Assembly (NCBI GenBank): GCA_003210775.1
Contig: QCUI01000002.1
Span: 57,522-121,521, forward strand
Reading direction: 5' to 3'
Length of the DNA stretch: 64,000 nt
DNA from: Synechococcus sp. AG-679-A04
GTDB taxonomy: Bacteria; Cyanobacteriota; Cyanobacteriia; PCC-6307; Cyanobiaceae
Under the pieces are notes generated by a model that did no database searches, was not told the origin of the DNA, and was given only the letters and a program-made list of their open reading frames with translations. Positions 48,550 through 55,379 of the stretch are shown piece by piece (positions within the stretch are counted from its first letter, which is position 1; each line of letters opens with the position of its first letter). The translations under genes were made by a program, and so were the position numbers.

Positions 48550-49323
48550 TCAGGCGTCCAGTGAATACAAGGCGCCTTCGAGCACGAGGCGAGTGATTCC
48601 TCTGGCAAGCAGATGGCGAGACGTGCTCTCAAAAACCTTGGTATCGGGAACCTTAATCACGCGCTGACTGCGGCCGCACTGACGTTTTGCAGAACGAGGG
48701 CTGGAGTAAAGGCACAAGGCCTGGCGTACAAGCTCTTCGGGATTCAGAACACCCAGTTCAGGGAACTCACTGAGCGGTCGTGGATCCAACTCAACTGTCT
48801 TGTCCACCAGCATGTACACACTGTCGGGGAGCACGCCGGAAGTGAAGGGCCGACAGCTGACCTGCTCCCGACTCACCTGCGGCATATCAACAGGCAGAAC
48901 GGCGATCTCTTGAAAGACATCGTCCGATGGCAGATCGAAGGCCTCGTCATCGCCGACATCATCAGCATCCTCATCACCGAAGTCATCGGCATCGTCGAGC
49001 GCGAGGGTTGCGCTGCCATCGTCTTGATCCGACTCCGGCTGCTCAGAATCAACGAGGTGCTCAGGGGCTTGACCAGGATCCGTTGCAGCTTCAGGCAGAT
49101 CATTGGCTTCGAGGGGATCAGCCTGAGGAGTGATTGCTGCAGCACGAGCACGTGCTGACTTAAGCGCGTCGTACTCGTCCGGAGTCAACAAGGTACGAAC
49201 CGTGCGGCTGACGGTGTTGGCACTGCATCCGTAAGCCCCAGCGAGAGCGGCGCTGGACTCACCGGCGCGATAACGGACCAAAAGCTCCTGCTTTTGACTG
49301 TCAGTAAGCCGGCTGAGTGCCAT
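48550..49323 (-). CDS. Helix-turn-helix domain protein with acidic middle region
   Basis: The 257-residue protein starts with a resolvase/Sigma-70-like HTH (LTDSQKQELLVRYRAGESSAALAGAYGCS then NTVSRTVR), followed by a strongly acidic, Asp-rich linker (DADDFGDEDADDVGDDE) and an ordered C-terminal half (VLPDSVYMLVDKTVELDPRPL, ending LVLEGALYSLDA). It may be a DNA-binding regulator of unknown targets. It is the last core gene before the tRNA-bordered element; its start is 67 bp from the tRNA gene. Confidence 0.75.
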   Translation of the reverse strand: MALSRLTDSQKQELLVRYRAGESSAALAGAYGCSANTVSRTVRTLLTPDEYDALKSARARAAAITPQADPLEANDLPEAATDPGQAPEHLVDSEQPESDQDDGSATLALDDADDFGDEDADDVGDDEAFDLPSDDVFQEIAVLPVDMPQVSREQVSCRPFTSGVLPDSVYMLVDKTVELDPRPLSEFPELGVLNPEELVRQALCLYSSPRSAKRQCGRSQRVIKVPDTKVFESTSRHLLARGITRLVLEGALYSLDA

Positions 49324-49390
49324 CGAGCAATTTGAGCAGCCTCCAACCCTAGATGCAGCACCTTGGTTTGACTGCAAGAATGGCTCGCAT

Positions 49391-49464
49391 GCTCCCTTAG
49401 CTCAGCTGGATAGAGCAACTGCCTTCTAAGCAGTCGGTCGTGTGTTCGAATCACACAGGGGGCG
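49391..49464 (+). tRNA. trnR: tRNA-Arg (anticodon TCT)
   Basis: The 74-nt cloverleaf folds well. The acceptor pairs GCTCCCT with AGGGGGC, the D arm is GCTCAGCTGGATAGAGC, the anticodon stem is ACTGC/GCAGT around loop CTTCTAA (anticodon TCT), and the T arm is TGTGT-TCGAATC-ACACA. CCA is not encoded. It reads AGA/AGG codons. The integrase begins 121 bp past its 3' end, which suggests the element used the 3' half as its attachment site. Confidence 0.97.
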
Positions 49465-49476
49465 CTAGTCACACCA

Positions 49477-49507
49477 AGGGTTCTCGGGAAAACCGGGAGC
49501 CTTTTTT
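49477..49507 (+). terminator. Probable terminator after tRNA-Arg
   Basis: GGTTCTCGG and CCGGGAGCC form a 9-bp stem (with G-T pairs) around a GAAAA loop, followed by six T. It ends the tRNA transcript and isolates it from the integrase. Confidence 0.75.
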
Positions 49508-49584
49508 ATTGCCAAAGCGCACTTGCTCTCACTCTGCTCTCACTTGTGCTATCAACAGAGAACAACTGCTTTGTGCTCTCACTA

Positions 49585-50772
49585 ATGACTGCCCAGAAAA
49601 AGCAACCCTCATGGGTCTTGCGAATGCGCGGTGCATGCCCCAAGGGGTGGTCCGTTAAAAACATGCGGGGAAAGGTCTTCCTCAGCATTCGATCCGGAGC
49701 TGGTGGAACGAACGCCACCACCGTCACGCTTCCGATCGCCTGGGCTGCGGACACCGTTCCCGAGGCCGTTCAGCTCATCACTGAGCTCCACCAGCAAGTG
49801 AATGATGGTTTTGACCTGCGTGATGCCCTTGAGCGCACGACAGCTCCAGCCGCGGCCATCAAGCCTTCATCACCGAGCAAGTGGCCGATCCTGCTGGAAC
49901 AGTTCCACGCTGATCTGAAGTTGACCAGTGGCCTGAAACCAACCACCTGGAAGGACAACTACGCACCATTCCTTGAGCGTGCTGTAGAGCTGCTGGGCGG
50001 TGCATCCGCTCCTGTGAATGCTCGTGAATTGCTGGCCCAGGTCGTCAGCTACTGGGCGGACAAACCTCGTCGTCGTGAAATCTCAGTGACGGCGGTGCGC
50101 AAATTCCTTGATTACTGCGTCGAAGTTCAGAACCTGCCTGCTGAAAGCTGGACCGTGACAGCACGCATGGCCAAGGAGTTCAAAGGCAAGAAAGCCAAGC
50201 GCCGCACCGTGGCGACACTCACTGATCTGGAGATCATCCGCCTGATCGACAGCCTTCCTGATGACGTGCGCTGCGCTCGCTGGAAAAACGCTCTGCGGCT
50301 CATGGCGCTCTATGGGCTCAGGCCTGAAGAGCTGAGCCACCTCGTCTCCCGCGAGCACCCGAACACCGCGGAACCAGCGATTTACTGCACTTACGAAAAG
50401 GTCTGCGGTGCCACCAAAACAGACCCGCGATGGTTGATGCCGCTGCCGTTGAAAGATCCCACCGGTGAAATCGTTGAGTGGAACCTGTCCGGTGCATTGG
50501 CAATCGGCCAGCTTGAACTTCCACCGCTGAGCGACAAGTACGCCGTGCGGACATTCCTTGAACGTCAGCCGTTCTGGCTGGAGCTCAAAGCGAAATACGA
50601 CAAGACGGGGGAATGGCTGCGGCCCTATTCATTCCGCAATGCCTACAGCCTGCGGGCACACCGTCTGGGCCATCGAAACGACGTGATCTGTCTGGCGATG
50701 GGGCACAGCCTCAGCACTCACGAAAGCAATTACGAGTGGGCGCGAGACACATCAGTTCTGGAGCACGTCTGA
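49585..50772 (+). CDS. int: Tyrosine recombinase (integrase)
   Basis: The 395-residue protein has an N-terminal arm, a core-binding helical domain (LLEQFHADLKLTSGLKPTTWKDNYAPF) and a catalytic half. Visible catalytic residues are the first Arg in MALYGLRPEEL, a second box YSFRNAYSLRAHRLG where Tyr replaces the usual His of HxxR, then GHS, and the nucleophile Tyr in ESNYEWA. It would catalyse integration at the adjacent tRNA. Start chosen at MTAQKK (49585); longer readings to 49546 are possible. Its stop overlaps the next gene (TGATG). Confidence 0.9.
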   Translation: MTAQKKQPSWVLRMRGACPKGWSVKNMRGKVFLSIRSGAGGTNATTVTLPIAWAADTVPEAVQLITELHQQVNDGFDLRDALERTTAPAAAIKPSSPSKWPILLEQFHADLKLTSGLKPTTWKDNYAPFLERAVELLGGASAPVNARELLAQVVSYWADKPRRREISVTAVRKFLDYCVEVQNLPAESWTVTARMAKEFKGKKAKRRTVATLTDLEIIRLIDSLPDDVRCARWKNALRLMALYGLRPEELSHLVSREHPNTAEPAIYCTYEKVCGATKTDPRWLMPLPLKDPTGEIVEWNLSGALAIGQLELPPLSDKYAVRTFLERQPFWLELKAKYDKTGEWLRPYSFRNAYSLRAHRLGHRNDVICLAMGHSLSTHESNYEWARDTSVLEHV

Positions 50773-50912
50773 TGGGTTTCCGCTTTCGCAAACGCACTGG
50801 CCTGCTCCGTGGACTCCAGCACCAAGCATCTGGAGTGACGGAAATGGCCCGAATGGGTGATGTGTCCCGGATCAATCGGGGTGAGAGTCGAATCATCGGA
50901 GTGGCTGAATGA
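50772..50912 (+). CDS. Small DUF4236-like protein (short)
   Basis: The 46-residue product begins MGFRFRKRTGLLRGLQHQAS, which recalls the start of DUF4236 proteins (MGFRFRK...), but is much shorter and lacks the rest of the domain. It overlaps the integrase stop (TGATG) and its own stop overlaps the next start (ATGA), so it is inside a translationally coupled chain. It could be a remnant. No function known. Confidence 0.5.
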   Translation: MGFRFRKRTGLLRGLQHQASGVTEMARMGDVSRINRGESRIIGVAE

Positions 50913-51298
50913 AACCAACGATTTCGATTGCGCTGATCACCTTGGTCCTGACGTTCCCCTCACCGGCGATGGCAGCGCCCACCCACCTCACCTGCACCGA
51001 GACAAAGAGCGACGACGGCAAATTCAGGACGATGCAACTCTTAGTCAATGCCGACAGGGGTTACGCCAAATACGACGACCAAGAGATGTCCGTTACTGCG
51101 CGACCGACCGAACTTGTACTTAAAAGGGTCGAGAGAACTCCTGATCGCCTAATCCACACAATGGTGATCAACCGCCAAACGCTGGCCTTCAGGCGTGGAT
51201 ACCTCTTCCACCCCTATGGAAATTCCGACTTTGGAACCGACCGGGAAACCAGTGGTCAGTGCCGGATCACCCCCGCACCAGCCGGGAGACAGATCTGA
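50909..51298 (+). CDS. Small secreted protein, possible lipocalin-like fold
   Basis: The 129-residue protein has a clear signal peptide (SIALITLVLTFPSPAMAA). The mature part has two cysteines (THLTCTETKSDDG near its start and SGQCRIT at its end) framing beta-strand-like sequence, plus MVINRQTLAFRRG. The pattern recalls small beta-barrel secreted proteins and resembles the protein encoded at 60837-61286. Function unknown. It is coupled on both sides by ATGA overlaps. Confidence 0.65.
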   Translation: MKPTISIALITLVLTFPSPAMAAPTHLTCTETKSDDGKFRTMQLLVNADRGYAKYDDQEMSVTARPTELVLKRVERTPDRLIHTMVINRQTLAFRRGYLFHPYGNSDFGTDRETSGQCRITPAPAGRQI

Positions 51299-51558
51299 TG
51301 GACAAGACAACCAAAGCATTTGTAATTGCTGCTTGCAGTGTCGTTATCGCCATTCCTGTGGTCTGGATTAGATCGCAGGTCAGAGAAGCAAACCTGATTG
51401 AGTTCGAGCAGCGTCTGGATCAGGAAATTGATTCCGAGAAGCAGCGACAAACGAACCGCGAATGGCTTTGCCAACAGCGCGCTGACTGGGATGAACAACT
51501 GAACGCTGCATGGGTTGGCAAGTGCATGAGGTCAACAGCACCAGTGGACGAGGTCTGA
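51298..51558 (+). CDS. Small membrane-anchored protein (copy 1)
   Basis: The 86-residue protein has one N-terminal membrane helix (AFVIAACSVVIAIPVVWI) and a soluble tail, charged coiled-coil-like, with two cysteines (NREWLCQQRADWD and VGKCMRSTAPVDEV). A tandem, frameshifted relative follows at 51558. No family recognised. The neighbours overlap it by 4 bp and 1 bp, so it is part of the integrase-led chain. Confidence 0.6.
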   Translation: MDKTTKAFVIAACSVVIAIPVVWIRSQVREANLIEFEQRLDQEIDSEKQRQTNREWLCQQRADWDEQLNAAWVGKCMRSTAPVDEV

Positions 51559-51889
51559 TGGACAAGACAACCAAAGCTTCGTGATCGCTGCTTGCTGCGT
51601 TGTTATCGCTGTTCCAGTGGCGTGGATCGGTGGGCAGTTCAGGCAGGCATATCTGATCGAGCAAACCCGCTTGGCAATGTCCCGAGTGGATGAGGAAGAA
51701 GCCAGGCAGAAGCAACGCCGCTCCCCTTGCTCTCGCAGGTCTGATGTGGTGTTTGAACTGAACACAGGACACGACAGGCTGAAGATGAGCCCCACTGACC
51801 TCTACCAGCAGGAGGCATGGATTGATCTGTGCATGAGATCAACCGCTCCGGTGGATGAGGTCGCCAACCCCTGGAGAAAGCCCAGATGA
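51558..51889 (+). pseudogene. Frameshifted tandem copy of the membrane-anchored protein (copy 2)
   Basis: The first codons repeat those of copy 1 (MDKTTKA), but one base is missing after codon 7, so the frame hits a stop. The rest continues in another frame from a GTG at 51581: VIAACCVVIAVPVAWIGGQ, then a tail ending LCMRSTAPVDEVANPWRKPR, matching the copy 1 ending CMRSTAPVDEV. Either this is a broken duplicate, or a functional protein (102 residues) starts at the GTG at 51581. Its end overlaps the next gene by ATGA. Confidence 0.7.
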
Positions 51890-52092
51890 GCACCGCTGTT
51901 GCCGTTTACATCTGCTGCCCTCCCGATGGCGGCACGCAGGAGATGCACATCGATCCACCAGCTGATCGGACAACACCCGAAGGCGTTGCCTCCTATCTGC
52001 GCTTTGGCGGTCGGATCTCCGACTCCGTGCTGGAAAGCTTCACCTGGGAGGGGCGGACCTTCGACTCCATGGGCAGGGAAAAAGCGGCCTGA
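51886..52092 (+). CDS. Small hypothetical protein
   Basis: The 68-residue product reads MSTAVAVYICCPPDGGTQEM and later RTTPEGVASYLRFGGRISDSVLE. It is soluble and has two adjacent cysteines near its start. I do not recognise it. It is coupled to the duplicated gene upstream by ATGA and belongs to the same run of small element genes. Confidence 0.5.
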   Translation: MSTAVAVYICCPPDGGTQEMHIDPPADRTTPEGVASYLRFGGRISDSVLESFTWEGRTFDSMGREKAA

Positions 52093-52126
52093 TCACCACT
52101 CCCACGGAAACTTTGCAGGTGGGGGG

Positions 52127-52624
52127 TTGAGACTGCCGGAAATCTCGTCAGACTGCCTGCAAGATCAGTCGGGAGAGAGCTGTTACAGCCCCGGCCCTCC
52201 GCCTTCGTCAGTGGAGCGAGCGATTGCCGTAAGGCGTCAGGGAGCGAAGTCTTGTCCTCGATACAGAAGTGCTGTGGCTAAGTGGGCAAGAAAATTCGGC
52301 TCGACCTTTGTGAACCCGGTCACGGGCAGAACAACGTTGATTCGTACGCCTAAGGGAACCATCCCTGAGGACAAACTTGTTCGCGCAGTCAACAAAGGCG
52401 TGACTGTTCTGCCTAATGGTGGGCTTCGCTTCGATTCAAAGCCGGTGCAAGCCGTGCTGGCGCCTTACTCCGAACAGCTGGAGCAGGCTGCCGAAATTGA
52501 ACGGCGACGCGGAGAAGTCAACTGGCGACGCTGGGATGAGCTGGGGCTGACCGACAACGGTTGGATTCGATTTCGTCGAACTCTTCGGCGAATCATCAGC
52601 AACATCACTTCTGCATCGAGTTAG
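52127..52624 (+). CDS. Hypothetical protein, basic
   Basis: The 165-residue protein (TTG start, with AGGTGGGGGG just upstream) reads MRLPEISSDCLQDQSGESCY, then a basic stretch (AVAKWARKFGSTFVNPVTGRTTLIRTPKG), and ends in a very basic region (WIRFRRTLRRIISN). The Arg-rich ends suggest nucleic acid binding, without a recognised fold. Start codon is uncertain; an in-frame reading extends upstream to 51899. Confidence 0.5.
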   Translation: MRLPEISSDCLQDQSGESCYSPGPPPSSVERAIAVRRQGAKSCPRYRSAVAKWARKFGSTFVNPVTGRTTLIRTPKGTIPEDKLVRAVNKGVTVLPNGGLRFDSKPVQAVLAPYSEQLEQAAEIERRRGEVNWRRWDELGLTDNGWIRFRRTLRRIISNITSASS

Positions 52625-52643
52625 TCAAAACAGCTAACTCTTC

Positions 52644-52865
52644 ATGTCTGAAAACCAATGGCTCCTGACCGGGCCAATGGCGGATGAGCTCGGAATTTCT
52701 GTCCGAACCATTCACCACTACCGAACTTCTGACCAGACCCCCTGGCAGGAAGGACGGCACTACAAACGCCGCACACCGGCGGACAAATCACCTTGGATCT
52801 GGGACCGGGAGCTAACGCTCAAGGCCTGGGAAGAGGCACGCAAATCCGTTGGAGGTGTGGCATGA
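52644..52865 (+). CDS. Helix-turn-helix protein, probable excisionase or regulator
   Basis: The 73-residue protein has a winged-HTH-like shape: LLTGPMADELGISVRTIHHYRTS is a recognition helix region, followed by WQEGRHYKRRTPADKSPWIWDRELTLKAW. This length and layout fit AlpA/Xis-like excisionases or small MerR-type regulators carried by integrative elements. It overlaps the next gene by ATGA. Confidence 0.65.
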   Translation: MSENQWLLTGPMADELGISVRTIHHYRTSDQTPWQEGRHYKRRTPADKSPWIWDRELTLKAWEEARKSVGGVA

Positions 52866-53131
52866 CCTCCACCTTCGACATCAACAGCACCGCAATGATC
52901 GAGGCCCGCAAGTCTTCACCCGATTGGCACGGCAGTCAGGTGTTGACCGGACTGGTGGGTTTCGGCTCGCACATGTTCACGGGCGAACGCGATGCGGAGC
53001 GCATTCGTGCCATGTCGCCTGAACGCAAAGCCAAAGCGGTCGAGCTGATTCAGCGCTGGTCAGAGCTCCACCGGGACGTTCTGGCTCTCAACCAGGAAAT
53101 CAACGACGAACTTCAGGAGGGCATCGAATGA
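52862..53131 (+). CDS. Hypothetical element protein
   Basis: The 89-residue protein is mostly helical in its second half (KAKAVELIQRWSELHRDVLALNQEINDE). No family recognised. It is in the chain of overlapping small genes (ATGA with the HTH gene upstream and with the next gene). Confidence 0.55.
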   Translation: MTSTFDINSTAMIEARKSSPDWHGSQVLTGLVGFGSHMFTGERDAERIRAMSPERKAKAVELIQRWSELHRDVLALNQEINDELQEGIE

Positions 53132-53346
53132 CCACGCCGCTGAACAAGCAACCACTGGCTCAAGCCTGCAAGGAGGCAAAGGGCTCAATCGAGTTTCATA
53201 GTGCCGTCGTCCACACGGCCAAGGGAATCAACGAGCTGGCCGCCTTGCTGGAAGGCGACCCGAATACACGGACGATCGCCGCGGCCACTTACTTGGGGCT
53301 GAGTCAACTTGCCGCTGCTGCACTCACCGCGGGGGCTGACTCATGA
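53128..53346 (+). CDS. Small hypothetical element protein
   Basis: The 72-residue protein reads MTTPLNKQPLAQACKEAKGS and is Ala-rich and helical, ending AALTAGADS. No membrane helix is clear, though the C-terminal half is weakly hydrophobic. It overlaps both neighbours by ATGA. Function unknown. Confidence 0.5.
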   Translation: MTTPLNKQPLAQACKEAKGSIEFHSAVVHTAKGINELAALLEGDPNTRTIAAATYLGLSQLAAAALTAGADS

Positions 53347-53873
53347 CCACCACAAACGAAGCTCCATATGGGCGCATGGCCTGGGGGATCAACTCCAACA
53401 ACCCCGACGCAAATCAGGCTTGGCGGAAACGGATGGAACATGCCGCCACGGTGATGAACCGTGCTTCCGACATCTTCTATGCGGAGGCAGGTCACGACCT
53501 TGATCGCCCCTACCAATGGCACCCGACTCACGTTCAGTTGGCAGCTGCTGCAGTTGCTGACCAAATGGCTGGCCAGGGATTGCACCCTGTCCACGATTCC
53601 TTCGCGTGGTCGGTGTACGGCAGCAGTCACCTCGAAATGGGTGAGCTCCAGAACACCCTCACCTCAGAGGAGTGTCAGGAGGTTGATGACCTGGCACGGG
53701 AAACGCTGGCTCAGCGCATGGTCTGCAGGTTGCTGCTGGAGGCAGAACGCAACAGCAACATTCCCCTGTCCGACTGCATCGTGGACGGGCTGGAACACAC
53801 CACCAGCGGCGAACTAGATGAGCTGGTCAAGTTGGCCACTCGGACGCATCGCGATCGGGAGGTGACGGCATGA
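53343..53873 (+). CDS. Hypothetical element protein
   Basis: The 176-residue soluble protein has regions such as ATVMNRASDIFYAEAGHDLDR and LTSEECQEVDDLARETLAQRM that look alpha-helical. No catalytic motif or known family is evident. It lies in the ATGA-coupled chain. Confidence 0.55.
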   Translation: MTTTNEAPYGRMAWGINSNNPDANQAWRKRMEHAATVMNRASDIFYAEAGHDLDRPYQWHPTHVQLAAAAVADQMAGQGLHPVHDSFAWSVYGSSHLEMGELQNTLTSEECQEVDDLARETLAQRMVCRLLLEAERNSNIPLSDCIVDGLEHTTSGELDELVKLATRTHRDREVTA

Positions 53874-54190
53874 AGACCTCCGATGTGATCACCGTGGCGA
53901 TGTCCCGCCTAGACGGGGCTCGAGCCGCGGCAGAGATGGTGGCTGATGGTCGGATCAATCCGGATATTCCCCACCAGGTTGGTGCCGGTGATGCCAGGGA
54001 TTGGGGCGCTGACGACTTCTGTCTGGAAGATGCCTCAACCGCTGCATTCCTCGGCAATGGTTGCGAGCAGTTCAGCCGTCATCGGCAGATGACCGGTCCT
54101 GGCGAATGGCACGGTGACCACTGCGAAGCCTTCCATCAGGGCTTCCTTGCTGTGGCGCTCGAATGCCTCTGGCCGGGAGGGAGCAAATGA
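53870..54190 (+). CDS. Hypothetical element protein
   Basis: The 106-residue protein begins VITVAMSRLDGARAAAEMVA and contains an acidic DARDWGADDFCLEDASTAA stretch and then GPGEWHGDHCEAFHQGF, a His/Cys-containing region that might bind metal. Family not recognised. ATGA overlaps on both sides. Confidence 0.5.
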   Translation: MKTSDVITVAMSRLDGARAAAEMVADGRINPDIPHQVGAGDARDWGADDFCLEDASTAAFLGNGCEQFSRHRQMTGPGEWHGDHCEAFHQGFLAVALECLWPGGSK

Positions 54191-54483
54191 GCATCCCCAC
54201 CATCACGCTCTGCCAGGTCGCCTTCGGCCTGGCCACTCTCAGCTTGGTGCTGCAGCTGGCAGCAGCCATCGGTCAATCCAAGGCCTCTGCTCCAGCAGCA
54301 TCAACACCATTGGTGCGGACCACCTTCGGTCCGAAAAAGCCCAGCCTGAAACTCACCAGGTTGGAGCTGTTGAAGCACGCCCGTGATCTCAAGATTGGGA
54401 CTGCTAAGTGGCGTGCCCATGCACGAAAGGTGCAGCTGCTCGAAGCAATCCGAGCTCACAACATCGAGCGGAGGACTGCCTGA
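54187..54483 (+). CDS. Small protein with N-terminal membrane helix and SAP/HeH-like tail
   Basis: The 98-residue protein starts with one hydrophobic segment (TLCQVAFGLATLSLVLQLAAAIG) and ends with TRLELLKHARDLKIGTAKW...KVQLLEAIRAHN, a short helix-extended loop-helix pattern resembling SAP/HeH (Rho N-terminal-like) nucleic acid binding motifs. A membrane-tethered nucleic acid binder is possible, but it is inferred. ATGA overlap upstream and TGATG with the next gene. Confidence 0.5.
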   Translation: MSIPTITLCQVAFGLATLSLVLQLAAAIGQSKASAPAASTPLVRTTFGPKKPSLKLTRLELLKHARDLKIGTAKWRAHARKVQLLEAIRAHNIERRTA

Positions 54484-54662
54484 TGGCAAATCAACTGCAA
54501 AGCCTTCCTATTCCCCTAACCGCTTTCATCGGCTTGAAACAGCAGGTTCAACTGCTTGCTGCAGAAGCCAAGAAAGCTGGGCGCAAGGAACTCGCAGGCC
54601 ACTGCTTCACGGTCGCTGCCGAGATGGATGAGTGGATAAAGGAGGTGATGCCAAATGGCTGA
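54483..54662 (+). CDS. Small hypothetical helical protein
   Basis: The 59-residue product reads MANQLQSLPIPLTAFIGLKQ and then an amphipathic helix (LLAAEAKKAGRKELAGHCFTVAAEMDEWI). Family not recognised. It ends just where a perfect Shine-Dalgarno and a six-codon mini-ORF begin. Confidence 0.5.
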   Translation: MANQLQSLPIPLTAFIGLKQQVQLLAAEAKKAGRKELAGHCFTVAAEMDEWIKEVMPNG

Positions 54663-54700
54663 TCTCAATCCGTAGAGCTCATGAGCTCAAATGTGAGCGG
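54640..54700 (+). promoter_or_regulatory. Perfect Shine-Dalgarno, six-codon mini-ORF and palindrome
   Basis: AAAGGAGGTGA, fully matching the anti-Shine-Dalgarno, lies about 8 nt before ATG 54655, but that frame is only MADLNP then TAG (54655-54675). Directly after it is a 14-nt perfect palindrome GAGCTCATGAGCTC (54675-54688). This looks like a leader peptide followed by RNA structure, or a gene truncated at its very start. It precedes the terminator at 54736. Confidence 0.45.
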
Positions 54701-54735
54701 GAAGGATGAGCCAAACGATCAAGATCAATACCGAA

Positions 54736-54759
54736 GAGCTCCAACAGGGGCTCTTTTTT
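54736..54759 (+). terminator. Rho-independent terminator ending the small-gene block
   Basis: GAGCTCC and GGGGCTC pair in a 7-bp stem (one G-T pair) with loop AACA, followed by six T. It separates the integrase-led block from the replication/packaging block. The GAGCTC of the upstream palindrome could pair with the same GGGGCTC arm, so attenuation is conceivable. Confidence 0.7.
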
Positions 54760-54806
54760 ATGCGCAGAAATACTCAAATATCAAATGAATTTCTATGCAA
54801 GCAGCG

Positions 54807-54896
54807 GCAAAGGATTGCAGCCACCTGCATGGTGTTCAGGAGTAGAGATTTGCAATCTCTAGTATCAGTTTGAAGTTCAATTCTTCAACCCGTGCA
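54807..54896 (+). other. tRNA-like structure, probably degenerate
   Basis: A perfect T-arm (TGAAG-TTCAATT-CTTCA, 54871-54887) and an anticodon-like hairpin (AGAGA-TTTGCAA-TCTCT, 54844-54860, would-be anticodon TGC) are spaced as in a tRNA. The 3' CCCGTGC pairs only imperfectly (5 of 7) with GCAAAGG upstream, the D-arm region is about 11 nt too long, and the variable loop is long. It may be a decayed tRNA, a tRNA mimic or an old attachment site. It leads into the small gene at 54892. Confidence 0.35.
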
Positions 54897-55089
54897 AGAC
54901 ACGCACTCACCCAAATATCCAAAAATCACACTTCGGACTTCCCTCTCACTTTCACCAGAAGAGGTTCATTTCCTGCAGCTTGAAATTGCTGCCGGTCTGT
55001 TCGCAACTATCTCTGAAGCACAGCGCCATTACATCCGCCGCGGCCTTCAAGCAGAAGGGAAGTTTGAAGACGCCCTCGCTCTCGCCTGA
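54892..55089 (+). CDS. Small DNA-binding-like (ribbon-helix-helix) protein
   Basis: The 65-residue protein (GTG start) reads ITLRTSLSLSPEEVHFLQLEIAAG, then FATISEAQRHYIRRGLQAEGK. A beta strand (LRTSLSLS) followed by two helices is the RHH/CopG-Arc plan, and the SEAQRHYIRRGL tail fits. It may regulate the replication genes that follow. The 5' end overlaps the tRNA-like sequence. Confidence 0.5.
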   Translation: MQDTHSPKYPKITLRTSLSLSPEEVHFLQLEIAAGLFATISEAQRHYIRRGLQAEGKFEDALALA

Positions 55090-55142
55090 TCAAAGAAAAA
55101 GGCCCGAAGCACCACCCACGGACCTACTCAGCCACTGCATCA

Positions 55143-55379
55143 ATGACTGCTCGAACTCTACATAAACTGCCGCGGGGTAATGACTCACTCCAGCGGAAAC
55201 ATCTCGCCGCACTGGCTGACACTCTCTGTTCTGACATTGCTGAGGATCACTGGTCTCAACATCACCGTGATCTATCAGAACAAGTCATCGATCAATCAAT
55301 TGATCGTTTCCCTCATTGCCCGCGCTGGGCATCACGCGCTGTTGATCAGCTCACCAACGTGATGGAGGGATCCTGTTGA
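55143..55379 (+). CDS. Small hypothetical protein upstream of the primase-helicase
   Basis: The 78-residue protein reads LPRGNDSLQRKHLAALADTL and contains several His/Asp residues (DHWSQHHRDLSEQVIDQSIDRF). No family recognised. Its stop overlaps the primase start (TTGA), indicating coupling to replication genes. Confidence 0.5.
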   Translation: MTARTLHKLPRGNDSLQRKHLAALADTLCSDIAEDHWSQHHRDLSEQVIDQSIDRFPHCPRWASRAVDQLTNVMEGSC

